A stretch of 64,000 nt of DNA from Xanthostigma xanthostigma (taxonomy: Eukaryota; Arthropoda; Insecta; Raphidioptera; Raphidiidae): NCBI GenBank assembly GCA_963575645.1, contig OY754475.1, positions 22,234,509-22,298,508 of the forward strand, read 5' to 3'. The notes beneath the pieces are model-generated. The model saw nothing but the letters and a program-made list of their open reading frames with translations. It was not told the DNA's origin and ran no database searches. Positions 11,205-23,153 of the stretch are shown here, one piece after another; position 1 is the first letter of the stretch; every line of letters starts with the position of its first letter. The position numbers were made by a program, and so were the translations under genes.

Positions 11205-11828
11205 AACGTCGACTAGCTCCGTCAATATTTTTATTCAATAACACGTTTTGTTTTTTTCTTTTTTCCCCGAACAAACTATTTCCCATTCGTTCCGCTTCCA
11301 CCTCACGGATCACGATATGGACATACAATTTTTTTTCTTTTCTTTTTGCAGATGTATCGGCGCGACAGTCCGATGTGAACCGACCTTTTATAATACGTAA
11401 ATGCAACTCAACGCGAGAGCTGCTGACTCGCTCTCCGTTCACGCAAGAGCGCTCGGCGGCGAGGAGCAGGCGCGGAGAGATATATATACATTGCAGAGTT
11501 GGCGTGCCGCTTCACCATGCACTTGATGAGAATTATGACAGGTATAATTTACTTAGATATTATGAAATTAAATGCTCATTATGTTATATAAAGTCATGTG
11601 AGATTATAGCAATTTCCTCGGCGATTATCTCTCCTTGTCCGTCGTATACCGGTCGCCGCAGTTAGCGCTGCGTTTTCAAGTTTTCTTCTTGTCGTTGTCG
11701 CGCGTGAGTTGATATCGAATTGTATAGTGTCGTTGAATATACGATGTAGACTTATAAAATCTTCTCGGTTTCCCGGGCGCTTGCAGGCCGTGGTCTATTG
11801 GTATTAATAATAATGATAATATTTATTA

Positions 11829-12154
11829 AAGTGAAACTTTCATTCTATCGCCCCGAATTTTTCTGGCCGTCTGTTGCATGTCGCATTACAGGCGGCCGCG
11901 GAGTAGGGGTAAAGTGAAAGGCGTTCGGAGTAGGCGCTCGGTAGAGCAGCCAAGGCCAATATGGCAGCGCCCATGGTTAGCATCAGCTGACCGTGTAGTA
12001 TGTATAACACATAGTCAGTCTGTCATGCGGGCAAGTGCTGTACAGTGTTTACATGTTTTTATTCGTGTATTCATGTGAATATTGTTGTTTATAATTAATC
12101 GTGATGGATAAGTGTCTACAATCCAACGCCTACAATCCAATGAAAGTTTCACTT
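11829..12154. mobile_element. MITE with AAGTGAAACTTTCATT ends
   Basis: A perfect 16-bp terminal inverted repeat (11829-11844 and 12139-12154) encloses about 290 bp. The 66-codon frame inside is not protein-like. Similar AGTGAAACTT ends occur at 16261-16461. Confidence 0.6.
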
Positions 12155-12770
12155 GTGTCGTGGTTTCTTAAAACCACACAACTGTTTTTTTTTTGTACTG
12201 GTTACACCATAACGTGCCAAATAATGGAAATGCATCCGTGTTTTGTCCCAATCGTGTGCGAAGCCGCGGGTAACAGCTAGTTCTATATAGAATTGAATTC
12301 AAAGGCAGAATAGAAGTACAGTGTAAACAAACTAAATAAAGAACGAAGTCATTAAATACAGGAGTCATCTCGTTCCGGGTGAATAGTAGTGGGGGAAATG
12401 ACTGTCAGCTGACGTCATTCATGGAACGAGGCAACCTGTGTTCTTCTAATAGCCTTGGTCAGTATGGCCAGATTTGAAAGTACTGCCGTCGTCGGTTTGC
12501 TAAAAATCAGTGCCCCTGAATATAATGGATTTTTGTAAAAATTGAAGGATATTTAATGGTTTTAATCAATATCAGTTTCAATTCGATTACGGCATTTAGG
12601 GGACACAGTCTACAAGGGTCCCCTATACAACTGTGGTCCGTGTGTAACACATATAGCAACTATAGTACGGGTCAGCGTGAGACGAGTGCGGCAAACGTTC
12701 AATGCGAACTAACAGTTCTACAATCACCTGCCAAAACATTTATCTACTAAGTTCTTATTATATAAATTAA

Positions 12771-12845
12771 CTAGTAGTCCCGCCCGGTTTCACCCGGATG
12801 CAAAAGAACGAATGGAGGGAGGGAAGCGTTGCTCCCTAGCTCATC
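12771..12845 (-). mobile_element. 3' end of another Helitron-like family
   Basis: ACTAGTAGTCCCGCCCGGTT, read on the minus strand, gives a CCGG-GTGAAA-CCGG hairpin followed by a CTAGT end. A sister end lies at 20330. Only the terminal part is recognised. Confidence 0.35.
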
Positions 12846-12887
12846 TCTAAGCTTCGTATAGTGTGGCCTTAGCCTTAGTGACTAGAC

Positions 12888-13410
12888 CAGGGGTCGGCAA
12901 CCTTTTGAGGCGGAAGAGCTAAAAGTTACAATTTACAAAATTTCCCAGTTTTTAAATAGCCACTAAACATTTTCGTTTCAGTATTATAGTATTAATAATT
13001 ATAATAATAATAATAATAATAACTTTATTTCACATTGACTACGAAGTGTGTGATTCGTCATAAAAAAATTAATAAAATTTACATTACAATAAATAAAATT
13101 TACATTAAAAATCACATATATAATTCATTAACGTTATAAAAGGCTTGATTGATCAGGAATTTTTTTTTTGTATATAGGTATAAATATAATATATATATCG
13201 GAGGACGACACGTCGCGACGGGGGCGGTGCGGGTGAGACGCGAGTGGAATGGCTGAGAGATAGACATGATACTCAATCATGGATCGATTGAACGAATTTT
13301 TGAAAGGTTTATATAATAAAATGATAATTTTTGCGTATGGAACTGGAGAGCCGCAACTTTACATCAAAAGAGCCGCATGCGGCTCGCGAGCCACACGTTG
13401 TCGACTCCTG
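12888..13410. mobile_element. hAT-type MITE with 8-bp target duplication
   Basis: The 8-bp repeat GACTAGAC flanks the element at 12880-12887 and 13411-13418. The left end is CAGGGGTCGGCAACCTTTT. The right end reads GCGGCTCGCGAGCC and finishes CGACTCCTG, so the ends are imperfect inverted repeats. It contains a (TAA)n tract near 13000 and no transposase frame. Elements with this terminal sequence are very widespread among animal genomes (family recognition from memory). Confidence 0.8.
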
Positions 13411-13679
13411 GACTAGACTATTCGAGCGGTGTTTTCGTGCCGTGCGTGTAAACAAAAGCATATCGATTAGTCTGACGATGTAATTACACGTAACTATGCA
13501 TTACGTTCTGCTAATAGCGAGTAAATTTATTATAATGATTTCTTAGATAAAACTATGCCAGGAATACGTCTATCTCTCTAATATATTATAATGCCTGGTC
13601 GGTAATTATCGGACCTTGTGTTTACAGAAAATAATTGAAATTTATATAATATACGCAAGTCGAAAGATAAACGCAGGTC

Positions 13680-13704
13680 TCTCTTTCTCTCTCTCTCTCT
13701 CTCT
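13680..13704 (+). repeat. (CT)n microsatellite
   Basis: CTCTCTTTCTCTCTCTCTCT, a short near-pure dinucleotide run. Confidence 0.7.
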
Positions 13705-14016
13705 ACTTTTGACCCGTCAAACGCGCCCGATTATTATTTGTTTAGTTTTATAAACGGTTAGTTTGTGTACTTAACTTCGACTCGATATACCGGAAATCGG
13801 ACAGTTCTAATTAAGCCTAGCATATACGGTGTGTCCGAAAAAACGCGTTTGGCGTAAACGAAACGGCGTTCTTTGCATAGTCCTGACTCCTGATCGAGGT
13901 TCGTTAGAGAGAGTTTGTATGATTTCGTTTTCGTGAAATTTTACATGGAGAAGTCTGTTTGTTTGTGTGCCCCTATATATACAATATATTTTGTACTAAT
14001 TTACGAACTCTCAGTA

Positions 14017-14209
14017 CAGTAGAGTCTCACTAATCCGGCACTGCAGTAGTCCGGTACGTTCAATAATCCGGTCACGCCTGCCTTACTCCTCCCTACTGTT
14101 ATCTTTTTATGAAATGCTTTATTTTATTTACATAATATTTTTTTCTATACAATCCAATAATCCGGCATCTTCTAGTTTTTAATAGTGCCGGATTAGTGAG
14201 ACTCTACTG
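14017..14209. mobile_element. pogo/Tigger-like MITE
   Basis: TA dinucleotides at 14015-14016 and 14210-14211 flank a 193-bp element. Its terminal inverted repeats are CAGTAGAGTCTCACTAATCC and its complement. TA duplication and the CAGTAGAGTCTC...ATCCGG end are typical of the pogo branch of Tc1/mariner. Extra TAATCCGG copies lie inside. No transposase frame. Confidence 0.75.
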
Positions 14210-15948
14210 TATATGTATTTTAGAACTTTGATCAAGAACTCCCAGACATTCATAAGTTAAATACTAGATCAAAATCTGAACTTAGAGCTCCTTTTAACGG
14301 TTTTAATGTTTCCATAAAATCCCCAAATAGTTTAAGGAAGAAGGACAGTATCGACGACGGCCTAGTGGGGCAGGACAGAACGGACAGGAGTCACCCAATA
14401 TTCTGAAGTTGTCCGTTTTGTTTGATACTGCGGCTCTAAAGATCGGGTTCCCAAACTTTCGCTTTGTCACAGCATGCTTTTCGTATTTTCTACAATTGTT
14501 ACGTGACGCTTAGAAAATTCCGTTTGAACGTGTGAGCACATCTTCAAATTGCCACTGTGAACTTTTGTGACATCGAATGTCAGTGGCGTAGCCCTTTGGG
14601 TCTAAGAAAGTTCGTTTAAAAATTGACATTAATCTACATGCGATTTGATTTTTGCGTCTCGATTGCTAATTATTTAACAATCGCTCGCTTTCTAGATTCC
14701 GTTAATGTAAATAGACCAGTAAAATTATCAACTTTATAATTAGAAGAGCTTTTCCATGGTTACGATATTGAATTGTGACAAGATACAAGCAAAGAACTGA
14801 CGACACACAGTTTTTTAACCCTTATTTAAAACAAGTTCCAGACATTGCCCCAAGGTGCAATTTTGACCTAGATTGTGTATCATAAATTTGCGCTCAAATT
14901 TGCAGCCTTTTGGCGATTTATTGTGAAATCATCCTCATTTTATTGGCTTATAGACAGGAGCAACTTTTGTCGCTTAGTTCTTCATTCCGCTACCATGAAC
15001 GCGAAATATGTCTGCAACTTTCCGTGCGCGCAGGACACTTTTATGCCAACTGCGCAGCAATTCTAACATAGGCAGTTAGCGTGTCGTTTAGCAACGACCA
15101 ACCAAGAACCTGCACCCCTTGTCAGTTAAACATAGACCCGCCCGACCACCCGAAACTCGTTTGTGCGCAGTAATGACGTCGCTATCTTCTCTAAACGATA
15201 CTACTGTAGCGAGGCTGTGAGTAAAATGCCACTTCAGTATGGAATTTTCGCGGCGCGCCACTGTAAACGATAAGATAATTATATCAGAAATCACGTTGGC
15301 CGAACAGTTAAAGACGGTAGCGATAAGGGATCGTTAAAAGACACAATATTGTACAGCACAGACAAAAGGAAGATGTCATCCCATAGAGAACAAAACGTGA
15401 TCGAAACAGTTGAGCGTCCGTGAAGAGAGAGATAAGCCACGAATAAAATAGCGCGACTTAGCATAAATGGCATACCAGATGGGGACAAGCGATGCTATCG
15501 GTATATACGAACAATACTTTAAAACAAAAATCCCACTTGAATTGTCTTATTAACAAAACAATTTAGAAACGAGAAAACAAAAAAACGACTACTAAACAAA
15601 ACACAATCATCATAATATTATATTATCGTTATTATATATTAAACCGCTGCGAAGATGTTTATAGGCTGAGAGCTCGTGATAGAAAACTGCAAAGACTACT
15701 ATATAATATTTAAACATTGTACGTCAGAGTTATTATTTATTTAATTTAATATCAAATACCAGGATCTACGACCCCGCCTAGTCCTGTAAAAAAGTAAAGC
15801 TTCTAAATCGATGCAAAGACGCGCCCCTTTTAAAAATCACGTATTTCATGATCCTGAACTGACTCTTCAAAACCTACAAGGGCACTTCCCGTTGACCTAG
15901 AATTTTGAAATTTGGCACTAAGGGAGCTCTCATAACACAAGCAAAAAA

Positions 15949-16169
15949 TTGGTTGTCTGTAAAGTCGGTTTACGGACGATAGTTTTGCGTGATAACGTCA
16001 TAAAGAAACATTGATGAACTCTCTGACGTCACGCGAGAAGAGAGAGAAATGCGTACAAGCCGACGCTTGGGCCGATCGTGCCTCTCTATCGCTTATACCG
16101 CGCTCTCGCTTGCACGCTTAGGCGTGCAGCCGGTGTTTCATCAATTTATAAGACGTTATCACGTCAAAA
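15949..16169 (+). repeat. Interspersed repeat, copy 1 of a highly conserved pair
   Basis: It begins TTGGTTGTCTGTAAAGTCGG and ends GACGTTATCACGTCAAAA. Sub-terminal inverted repeats pair ACGTGATAACGTC and CATTGATGA-type sequence with TCATCAATTTATAAGACGTT. The copy at 46535-46784 differs by only a few substitutions plus one indel of about 30 bp. The interior has AGAGAGAGAAATGCGTACAA and CTCTCTATCGCTTAT. No open frame. Confidence 0.7.
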
Positions 16170-16260
16170 AATATCCGAAAAACATTACGTGAAAAATCTA
16201 ATTTTTATTAGTCGACTTTATTATAACAGTGCGGTACCCCCATAACGCGAGTCAATTTTT

Positions 16261-16461
16261 GAAGTGAAACTTCTTAATATGTGGCGCCACTGTCTCAACT
16301 ATTTGAAGGGCAAAAAGGTAGTTCGTTAGCACAGAAAAAAAATGACGGATTTAAAAAGGATAATTGAAAAGAAATTGTTAATATCAATAATTGTCAAAAA
16401 AATTTAAATTATGATTTAAAAAAAAGTTTATTATTATTATTATAATAAAAAGTTTCACTTC
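16261..16461. mobile_element. MITE with GAAGTGAAACTT ends
   Basis: GAAGTGAAACTT at 16261 and AAGTTTCACTTC at 16450-16461 are inverted. The interior has GTGGCGCCAC, a perfect 10-bp palindrome, and an ATTATT-rich tail. It shares only the end motif with 11829-12154. Confidence 0.5.
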
Positions 16462-16916
16462 GGTCGTGTGTCCCGCGACAAATTCCTTTTTTTTGATCGC
16501 GTGCTCTCGGCCTAGTTATGTGTACAGCTCTTTTTCTTGAATAATAATGAACTATCAGTGACGTCCAATCTCCGAGAAAAATAAAACAGAATCACGACAA
16601 CAAATGAACAGAGAAACATCTGATAAGCGCGCGCGCGTTTATATGTTAGTTGTATGACAACATTTCATTGGAGGATGAACGAGTTTAAAAACAATTGACA
16701 TGTGCTTCACTTTCAACTGTTTATATACCATGGGTGGAGATGGTACGAAACGATAGCGTGTCATCTTTTAAGTTATTGATGGCTGAACGGAGAAAATTAT
16801 TTTTTGGAGGCCAGTGGCGGGGCGACCGGGGATTTTTAAAAATAATCTACTGTCAGTGGAAATAGATTTTTTATAAGTTTGCCTTCTCGAATCGATATTT
16901 GTTTTTATATAATTTA

Positions 16917-17103
16917 CAGACGGCCCGGTCCGGCTTCGTCCGAGTTTGTAGATTGCCACCGTTTTTTCGCTTTCATTTTAACGCGATAATATATAGCCTA
17001 TGTCCATCCAGAAGGTCCCATCTAAATATTGACGAGAAATATTTTTGAAATCGGAAGAGTAGTTTCTGAGATTGCCTCCTACATCCAAACGTACAAACTT
17101 TAA
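16917..17103 (-). mobile_element. Helitron-like non-autonomous element
   Basis: Reverse copy starting GGCCCGGTCCGGCTTCGTCC and running through TTTTAACGCGATAATATATA and GAGATTGCCTCCTACATCC. Lacks the GCAAAATTGGTC block seen in other copies, so it carries an internal deletion. Confidence 0.55.
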
Positions 17104-18001
17104 AGCCGCTGCACGCGAGGCTAAAAACACTGCTTGGAGTACTGCTGGCCGGTAGGTCGGGTACGAAGCTGGAAATGACGTCACTGCGGGCTCAACGCCT
17201 GCTAGCTCACAAGATAGATTTTAAAATTAGAACAGATGCTATTTGCCATGCTGAGTCCGCTGCTAGATATGAGCAAGAACCAATCAGGAAGCAGTATCTT
17301 GTCACGTTGGTGACTTGAACAAACGCCCACAAACCAACATGACGTCATTCTGCTCAGAGTCAGACAACAGATACTGTTGTTATATACTGTGTGTATATTT
17401 GAACTGTCACTGCGCGCGCACCGGATTTATTCACAAAACTAGCTTGAAAAGACGGCTCGTGTGAAGCGAGCACATAACAGCAATCAAGAAAACCAGCGCT
17501 AGAAAACTAGTAGGCAAATTTAGCAGCGTTTCTAGCCTCGTGTGCAGTAAAAATTATAATATACAAATGAGTCTTATTTTAAATTGAAAAATGTAGTTTG
17601 GACGCCACTGGGTTGCGAGATCCTCTCCTTTCTGTAGTCAACCGATGCTTATCGTCTGTCTTTTGTTTCAACAATCAATTATTATTACTAAATTGTGGGA
17701 GTACATTTTGTATACTTAGGTATATTATAGGTTTTTAACATCGATAACGTTTCTTCTCATAGGTACCGGGGTCGTTAAAGATTTTGTTTGTTTTTTTTTT
17801 TGCGCAAGAATTTTAATTTGATGTCCTGTCGATTATGAAATTGATTGTTGCGCCTTTATTTTAGAAAATAAGTTGCCAGATGCTTCTCTGATAAAACTAT
17901 ACGATGAGCAACGATTCCAGCGGCAATACAATTGTTCAGATCGTTTTTGCATGAGATCCGCACCTGTGACTAGTTCGTAGTCAGTTGATTCTAAGCATCG
18001 A

Positions 18002-18209
18002 TAGTAAAGTCTCGTTTATCCGGCCGTCGATCAACCGCGACTCCGCGCTATCCGAGGCTCGGATAATATCGAAAAACCGGTTAAAACGGATTATTATTGT
18101 GCCTCTTTGTTGCTTTTTTGTACAACAACAATTTTATTCAGACACTTTTGTGTTCGGCTTTCCGAGGTACCTCCTCTCCACATTACCTCGGATAAACGAG
18201 GCTTTACTG
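18002..18209. mobile_element. Second pogo/Tigger-like MITE, older copy
   Basis: The right end ...CCTCGGATAAACGAGGCTTTACTG is followed by TA, and the left end TAGTAAAGTCTCGTTTATCC mirrors it with a few changes. It has the same general TIR design as the element at 14017-14209 but is a different family, with GATAAACGAGGC in place of GATTAGTGAGAC. It is 208 bp and non-coding. Confidence 0.6.
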
Positions 18210-18731
18210 TATATTTAATTTTTTTATTGCTTTAATTGTGTCTATTTAATTTCAGACGTGGAACATCAACCGACTCGGATTGGGACATTGCAAAAGGAGT
18301 CAACACGGCCTGTCGAAAACATCGTCTCCAAAATTCTATGGCGTATACAGAAGATATGGATTGCTACTTACCTACATTTAAGGGATACCAACAAAGCGGT
18401 AAGAATTAAAAATATCTCTAATAAATTCAACTCTTTTCTGGTCTGTCTTCATTACAGTAATACCCCGACTTACGCTAACACAGTCTTATTTGCATTTGTT
18501 TCATTCGATTGTGTTTTGTTTTTTTAAGGTATCTACGCGGATTCTATCAACAGCTGTCAACAATTTTGAAGATCTGACGAACAAATTTTCAGTCGAACAA
18601 GGCTTTCATGTGCCACAAGACAATTCGTTAATGTCCCCATATCTTTTAAAACATTATTCTATTTACATTATTTGTATTTGTAAAGTCGTGCGAAATATAT
18701 AATATATTATTATTCAAATCTTTATTGTATT

Positions 18732-18790
18732 ACTAGCGGCCCTGTACGTGCTTCGCTACGTATAAAGTGAAATAATAAAAAAATTTAATT
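18732..18790 (-). mobile_element. Possible Helitron-like 3' end
   Basis: On the minus strand ACGTAGCGAAGCACGTACAG then GGCCGCTAG before T. Only the end is recognisable. Confidence 0.3.
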
Positions 18791-19477
18791 GGAACATCTA
18801 TCTATCTATTTTATTAATTGCTAGCTAAAATATACATGTGCGTATATGTGTGTATGGAAATATATATAACTGCATACGTCAATAAAAAAATAGCGTAAAG
18901 TATTCGTGGATAACTGGTCTTTAAAACGCTTGCTCTATTTCGAGGATTCACTCCGGCTGCGTCGTCGTGCTCGCAAAAAAATATTAATGTTTACTCTTAT
19001 ACTTTTATTCTATACTGAGCATAGGAATAAAATCGCAATCGAACTATTAGGGTGCAAACATATACTTCTGTCTTTTTTTACGCCGTAAGCACTGGCGTAT
19101 CCAGGCGGGCAAAACAAGCACGGGGAACCCGGCTTAAGAAATTTCTAATTTGCCCCCTCCTGGGCCAAACGCTGGGTACGCCCATGTTAACGTCATAGAA
19201 AAAGACAAAGTTCTTGAAACAGAGATACTTTATTCAGATTGAATGCAAGTACATCAACCAATCCTATCATCCGAGAAATCAGGGAATTACATCGAAGAAA
19301 GAGACGCAGATATATTTTCGATACGCTTTGTTGCTTTCTCTCACCGCACATTGAGTAGATAGGCAATGATTCATATAGTTAATTAATGGATATATTTTGT
19401 GTTTACTAATGTAATGAGTGTATATCTTTTATATTGTATGGAAATAAATTCCTTCTTTGGTTTTGCCTTTTATCTGT

Positions 19478-19836
19478 GTTTTATTACTATCTTTCATAAA
19501 TAAAAAAATATATTTTTAGTTAATTTGTGTTTATTTTCTCACAATTCTTTTTCCTTACAATTATTTATACAATAAAGTACAATAAAATATTATTGTTTGG
19601 ATGTATAATAAAAAAAATATTTAAAATAATTGTTTCAATGCAGGCAACAGCAACTGGAAGCACGTCGCAGTCACTTGATATTTAAATACGATCGAAGAAA
19701 GTCTTATCTGTAACAAAAAGAAACACAGTCATTTTTACCGTTTCGAAGAGACTAGAGAGACCCTTTCGAAGTGCTTTTCTGGAGAGTCTGGAATACGCAT
19801 CAGATACGTTTCAAAATCGGTGTACAGACAGAATTA
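19478..19836 (+). pseudogene. Copy 1 of an unknown exon family
   Basis: An AT-rich lead-in with a splice-acceptor-like end (AATTGTTTCAATGCAG) precedes GCAACAGCAACTG. It then matches the open frame at 20905-21192 through AACACAGTCATTTTTACCGT and GTCTGGAATACGCAT. The frame is broken by a one-base difference (AGTCTTATC for AGTCTTTATC) and a short insertion, and it stops at the tandem duplication at 19840. Confidence 0.45.
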
Positions 19837-19839
19837 ATT

Positions 19840-20146
19840 ATATGCAGCAGCGCCATCTGTTAAGGTTTCGTCAAAGTTTATAGTCAATATTTTTTTGCGT
19901 TTAACTTATAATTGATCACAAAATTTGACGATACTGGCATCTAGCGGAATGTAGTTGAAGTACACAGTTCAGTTCTAGCGCTGCTAACTTATCTGACAGC
20001 CAACAGTACACCTTTAAATATGTGTAGCAGCGACGCCTGTTAGGGTTTTGTCAAAGCTTAGTTACTAAATTTTTGCACGCAAATTTATAACTGGTTTCAA
20101 AATTTTACGATACTGCCATCTAGCGGAATTTAATTGAAGTACAGTG
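19840..20146 (+). repeat. Tandem duplication, unit about 179 bp
   Basis: TATGCAGCAGCGCCATCTGT...GCATCTAGCGGAATGTAGTT (from 19840) recurs as TATGTGTAGCAGCGACGCCT...CCATCTAGCGGAATTTAATT (from 20019). The copies have diverged noticeably. Confidence 0.6.
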
Positions 20147-20329
20147 GCCGTCCTCGCCGTCGATGTCCCCGACGCCTATGTCGACGTAGAGACATGGAGA
20201 TGCAAAAAAGAAATCTGTAGCTGTTGTAGTTTTCAAGCTATAACGTTTTTCCGGCTGTTAATTGTTATCTTCTGTAGTTTTGAAATAAATTTGTACCTAG
20301 AAGTTGTATTTAAATGGAGGTAATTAATG

Positions 20330-20420
20330 ACTAGCGTCCCGGACTCATCCGGGTACAAAAGAACTTTAATTTAATTAATGAAAATTACAAATTCCACTTC
20401 TTCATCAAAAGTAAAAAGAA
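20330..20420 (-). mobile_element. 3' end of another Helitron-like family
   Basis: Read on the minus strand: CCCGGATGAGTCCGGG (a 6-bp-stem hairpin), then ACGCTAG before T. This is the classic hairpin-plus-CTAG arrangement of a Helitron 3' end. CCCGGACGAATCCGGGACGG at 6125 is a relative. Confidence 0.45.
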
Positions 20421-20904
20421 ACCATAGGTATTAATTTACAATTTAAAAATATAAAATGATAAATTAGTGTCGTTCCATATATAATTATCGGCGGCGTCGA
20501 TGGCTGTAGTTGGGTCGATGGACACCTGTGTCCTCGCCGTCGATATCCTCGACGCCTATGTCGACGCATTATTTTCTGGAGTAGTAGTCTTTCAGGTCTT
20601 CACAGGGTTCTCCTATTGCAAAAGAAGGCAATACGTATAATATATAATACAGCTGCAAAACAAAATTCGTACAGTTTCCGCCATATACATTTTTCATTTG
20701 CTCTGCTATATAAAAAAAACACATTGACAAATATGATTCTTTAAGTTCAAAGCATAATTATAACACACGAAATAATAATAAACTTCTACAGGCAAAAATC
20801 AACTTGATATTACCATGTTGCCTTTTATAAAATTTTATTACTGTGACAACACCTGCTGTATCTAGCTTATGATTAATAAATTTGATTGATTGATGAATCG
20901 ATTT

Positions 20905-21192
20905 AGGTCCTGTGGGTATTTATAGTGAATTTAAATGTAGAAGAAACATTTAAACGCCTATATCTCTGATACGGTATTAGATACAGACCTCCGGATGGGC
21001 TCATTGAATTCAGCGCGTCGTTTTCTATCAGAACACCGACTTTGAAATGTTTCCGATGCGTATTCTTGACTTTCCAGACAATCACTTCAAACGGGTCTCT
21101 CTTCGAAACGGTAAAAATAACCGTGTTCCTTTTTGTTACAGATAAAGACTTTCTTCGATCGTATTCGTGCGTCAAATTGCTGTTGCCTGCAT
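20905..21192 (-). pseudogene. Copy 2 of an unknown exon family, open frame
   Basis: After the acceptor-like TTGTTTCAATGCAG on the minus strand, the frame reads QQQLTHEYDRRKSLSVTKRN, then TVIFTVSKRDPFEVIVWKVK, and further on SGGLYLIPYQRYRRLNVSS. It stays open for about 95 codons. It is a spliced-exon-like unit of a protein I do not recognise. It could be a captured host exon or part of a mobile gene. Confidence 0.45.
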
Positions 21193-21308
21193 TGAAACAA
21201 TTAATTTAAATATTTTTTTTATAATATTATACATGCAAACAATATTAATTTATTGTAAGGGTGAGTAAAATATATGAAATACGTACCTGTCTTTCATATT
21301 GTCCGGGC

Positions 21309-21580
21309 CGATATCGGATATCGTCGGACGATAGTGTTTGTATGTGTGCTATACGTTGTCTCTGTGTGCGCAGAGCCCGATCGTCATCATTTAAATATAA
21401 TTCAAATATAATAGAGACAGCAAATAAAGTTTTCTATTATAGTCTGCCATGATGACCTGCCCGCACGAAGCTATCGAGCAAAGGGCCGTATCGGAACGAT
21501 TTTGTCGGAAATATCTGAAAACAGCGCATGGTGTCAGCTATCGGATATCGACTATCGTCGTCCGACACCGATATTGGATC
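21309..21580. repeat. Inverted-repeat element with ATATCGG ends
   Basis: CCGATATCGGATATCGTCGG at the left and GACACCGATATTGGATCGG at the right form imperfect inverted repeats of about 27 bp. It abuts the lead-in of exon-family copy 2. Confidence 0.5.
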
Positions 21581-22486
21581 GGATAATGTGAAAACGCTCT
21601 AACCAGCTCGAGCGTAGCGTTGGACCGATATCTGTCGCATGAACTGATATGGCGTCACGCACACACGTTCATAACTTACATGCGTGTAGTGTCTGTGAAG
21701 TTAAACAACTTTGGTAAGTATGGCGAAAACAGACGGAAAGAACCGAAGTTTTCACAGGTAGTAATAACAGCGCCATCTCGCGTGCGCCAGAAAACGGTCC
21801 GTCTCGAAACACAGCAAGCATAGAAAGCTTGGTCTCCTGATTAAAGACTTCGTGATTCAATCGATCCGTGGAGTTACTTCCATTAACCAAACATTAAATG
21901 CGGATACTAGATATGTACATGCGTATAAAATATGTACAGTCTGACCTGTAAAAGAGAATATTTGAATATGTTTCATATACATATATTAGAATTAAAATAT
22001 GTCTGTACTCACAAATTTATGATGATCCCGAAAAGCACTAAAATATTTTTATTAAAATTACACAAAAATAATTTATTGTTTCACAGTTGAATGCTAAAAT
22101 TTTACTGAGAATTTTAACATTACCTAACGCGTTCAAATCGTTTCATAACTTTCCAAATATAGGGTCAGTGTTACAACGTTATGATATGATTTTATTCATC
22201 AAAGATTATTGAAATGAATGAATTTATAACTCTAAAAAAGTTTCACTTCCCCGTAAACTTATGCGAGTAAGGCTCACATGTTTTTTGTATTTTGTCAGAA
22301 ATTATAATTTTGGTATTTGGGGTATTATATCGGGTTTTGCATGTAAAAATATTCGTTATCATTGTATAAACAGTGTGACATCAGCCTTAGATTTTGAGAA
22401 ATAAAATAGCTTATGCAACGTTTATCATTGGCAATTTTAGATATCTAAAGTAAATGAATTTTGAATAAACTGACATGTCCCCTCGT
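21581..22486. other. Gene-free stretch
   Basis: One AAGTTTCACTT end at 22239 is like those of the MITEs at 11829 and 16261, without a partner. Otherwise nothing. Confidence 0.3.
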
Positions 22487-22553
22487 GGCCTAGGGGTATA
22501 GTACTGGCCGTTCGATCATAGAGTCGTGGGTTCGAATCCCACTTCTGCTCATG
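22487..22553 (+). repeat. tRNA-derived SINE head or tRNA-like relic
   Basis: GTGGCCTAGGGGTA fits an RNA polymerase III A box and GGGTTCGAATCCC a B box with a perfect T-arm. The acceptor and anticodon stems do not pair, so it is not a working tRNA. Confidence 0.5.
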
Positions 22554-22559
22554 AGATTT

Positions 22560-22870
22560 TCTCATGTTGATTGTTGTCGTACGTGTCTGTCTAATGTCTG
22601 TCTGTATGAATGTCCATTTAAAAATGTCCTATAAATTTGTCTCCGTCTTAAAACTGTCCATATGTCTTATTGTCTGTCTTAAAGGTCCGTATTTCTGCTG
22701 TCTGTCTTAAAGGTCCGTATGTCTACTGTCTGTCTTACAAGTCTGTCTCAAAACTGTCTGTATATGTCCTGTCTGTATATGTCCTGTCTGTATATTGTCC
22801 TGTATGTGTATGTATGTATGTATGTGAATGTGTTGTGCATGTCTCCCTGTCCGTCTAAGTCTCTGTGTGG
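22560..22870 (+). repeat. TGTCTG-rich low-complexity tract
   Basis: Loose tandem units built on GTCTGTCTTAAAGGTCCGTA and GTCTGTATATGTCCT, drifting into TATG repeats. It directly follows the tRNA-like head, so it may be the tail of a SINE that expanded. Confidence 0.55.
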
Positions 22871-23116
22871 TATGTATATTGTGTGTGTTATATTATGTTG
22901 GTTTGTAAGGGGGTGTTGGATTGGTGCACTATTTGGTTACCTCGATTAATTATCTCCTTTCCTATATACCTCTAATATTCTACTGCATCTATCTAATTTC
23001 TCAATTCGATTTCTGATTACAGAGAAACAACGGTCATCTCGACTTCATGGAGACCAGCTCGTAAGGGCACCACGCGCTGCGACATCGAAGTTACCTATCC
23101 AACATCCTTGTAATCC

Positions 23117-23153
23117 AAAACACACACATAACAAACACACACACACACACAAA
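23117..23153 (+). repeat. (CA)n microsatellite
   Basis: ACACACAT and a pure ACAC tract, the first of four simple-repeat blocks in a row. Confidence 0.7.

Larger units (their letters stand above)
13419..15948. other. Gene-free stretch around a pogo-like MITE
   Basis: Apart from the element at 14017-14209 and the (CT)n tract I see no supported feature. Frames at 14875, 15088 and 15291 are short and lack any recognisable motif. Confidence 0.35.
17104..19477. other. Gene-free stretch
   Basis: TGACGTCA-type palindromes at 17175 and 17341 face each other in an old inverted element (about 17165-17370). The pogo-like copy at 18002 and a Helitron-like end at 18732 are listed separately. No exon was recognised. 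Confidence 0.35.

Noticed and set aside
11090-11665. 191-codon plus-strand frame
   Set aside because: It starts inside the inverted-repeat element at 11088-11204, overlaps a 119-codon antisense frame, and shows no motif or splice context.
22487-22553. A functional tRNA gene
   Set aside because: A and B boxes and the T-arm are present, but the acceptor and anticodon stems do not pair.
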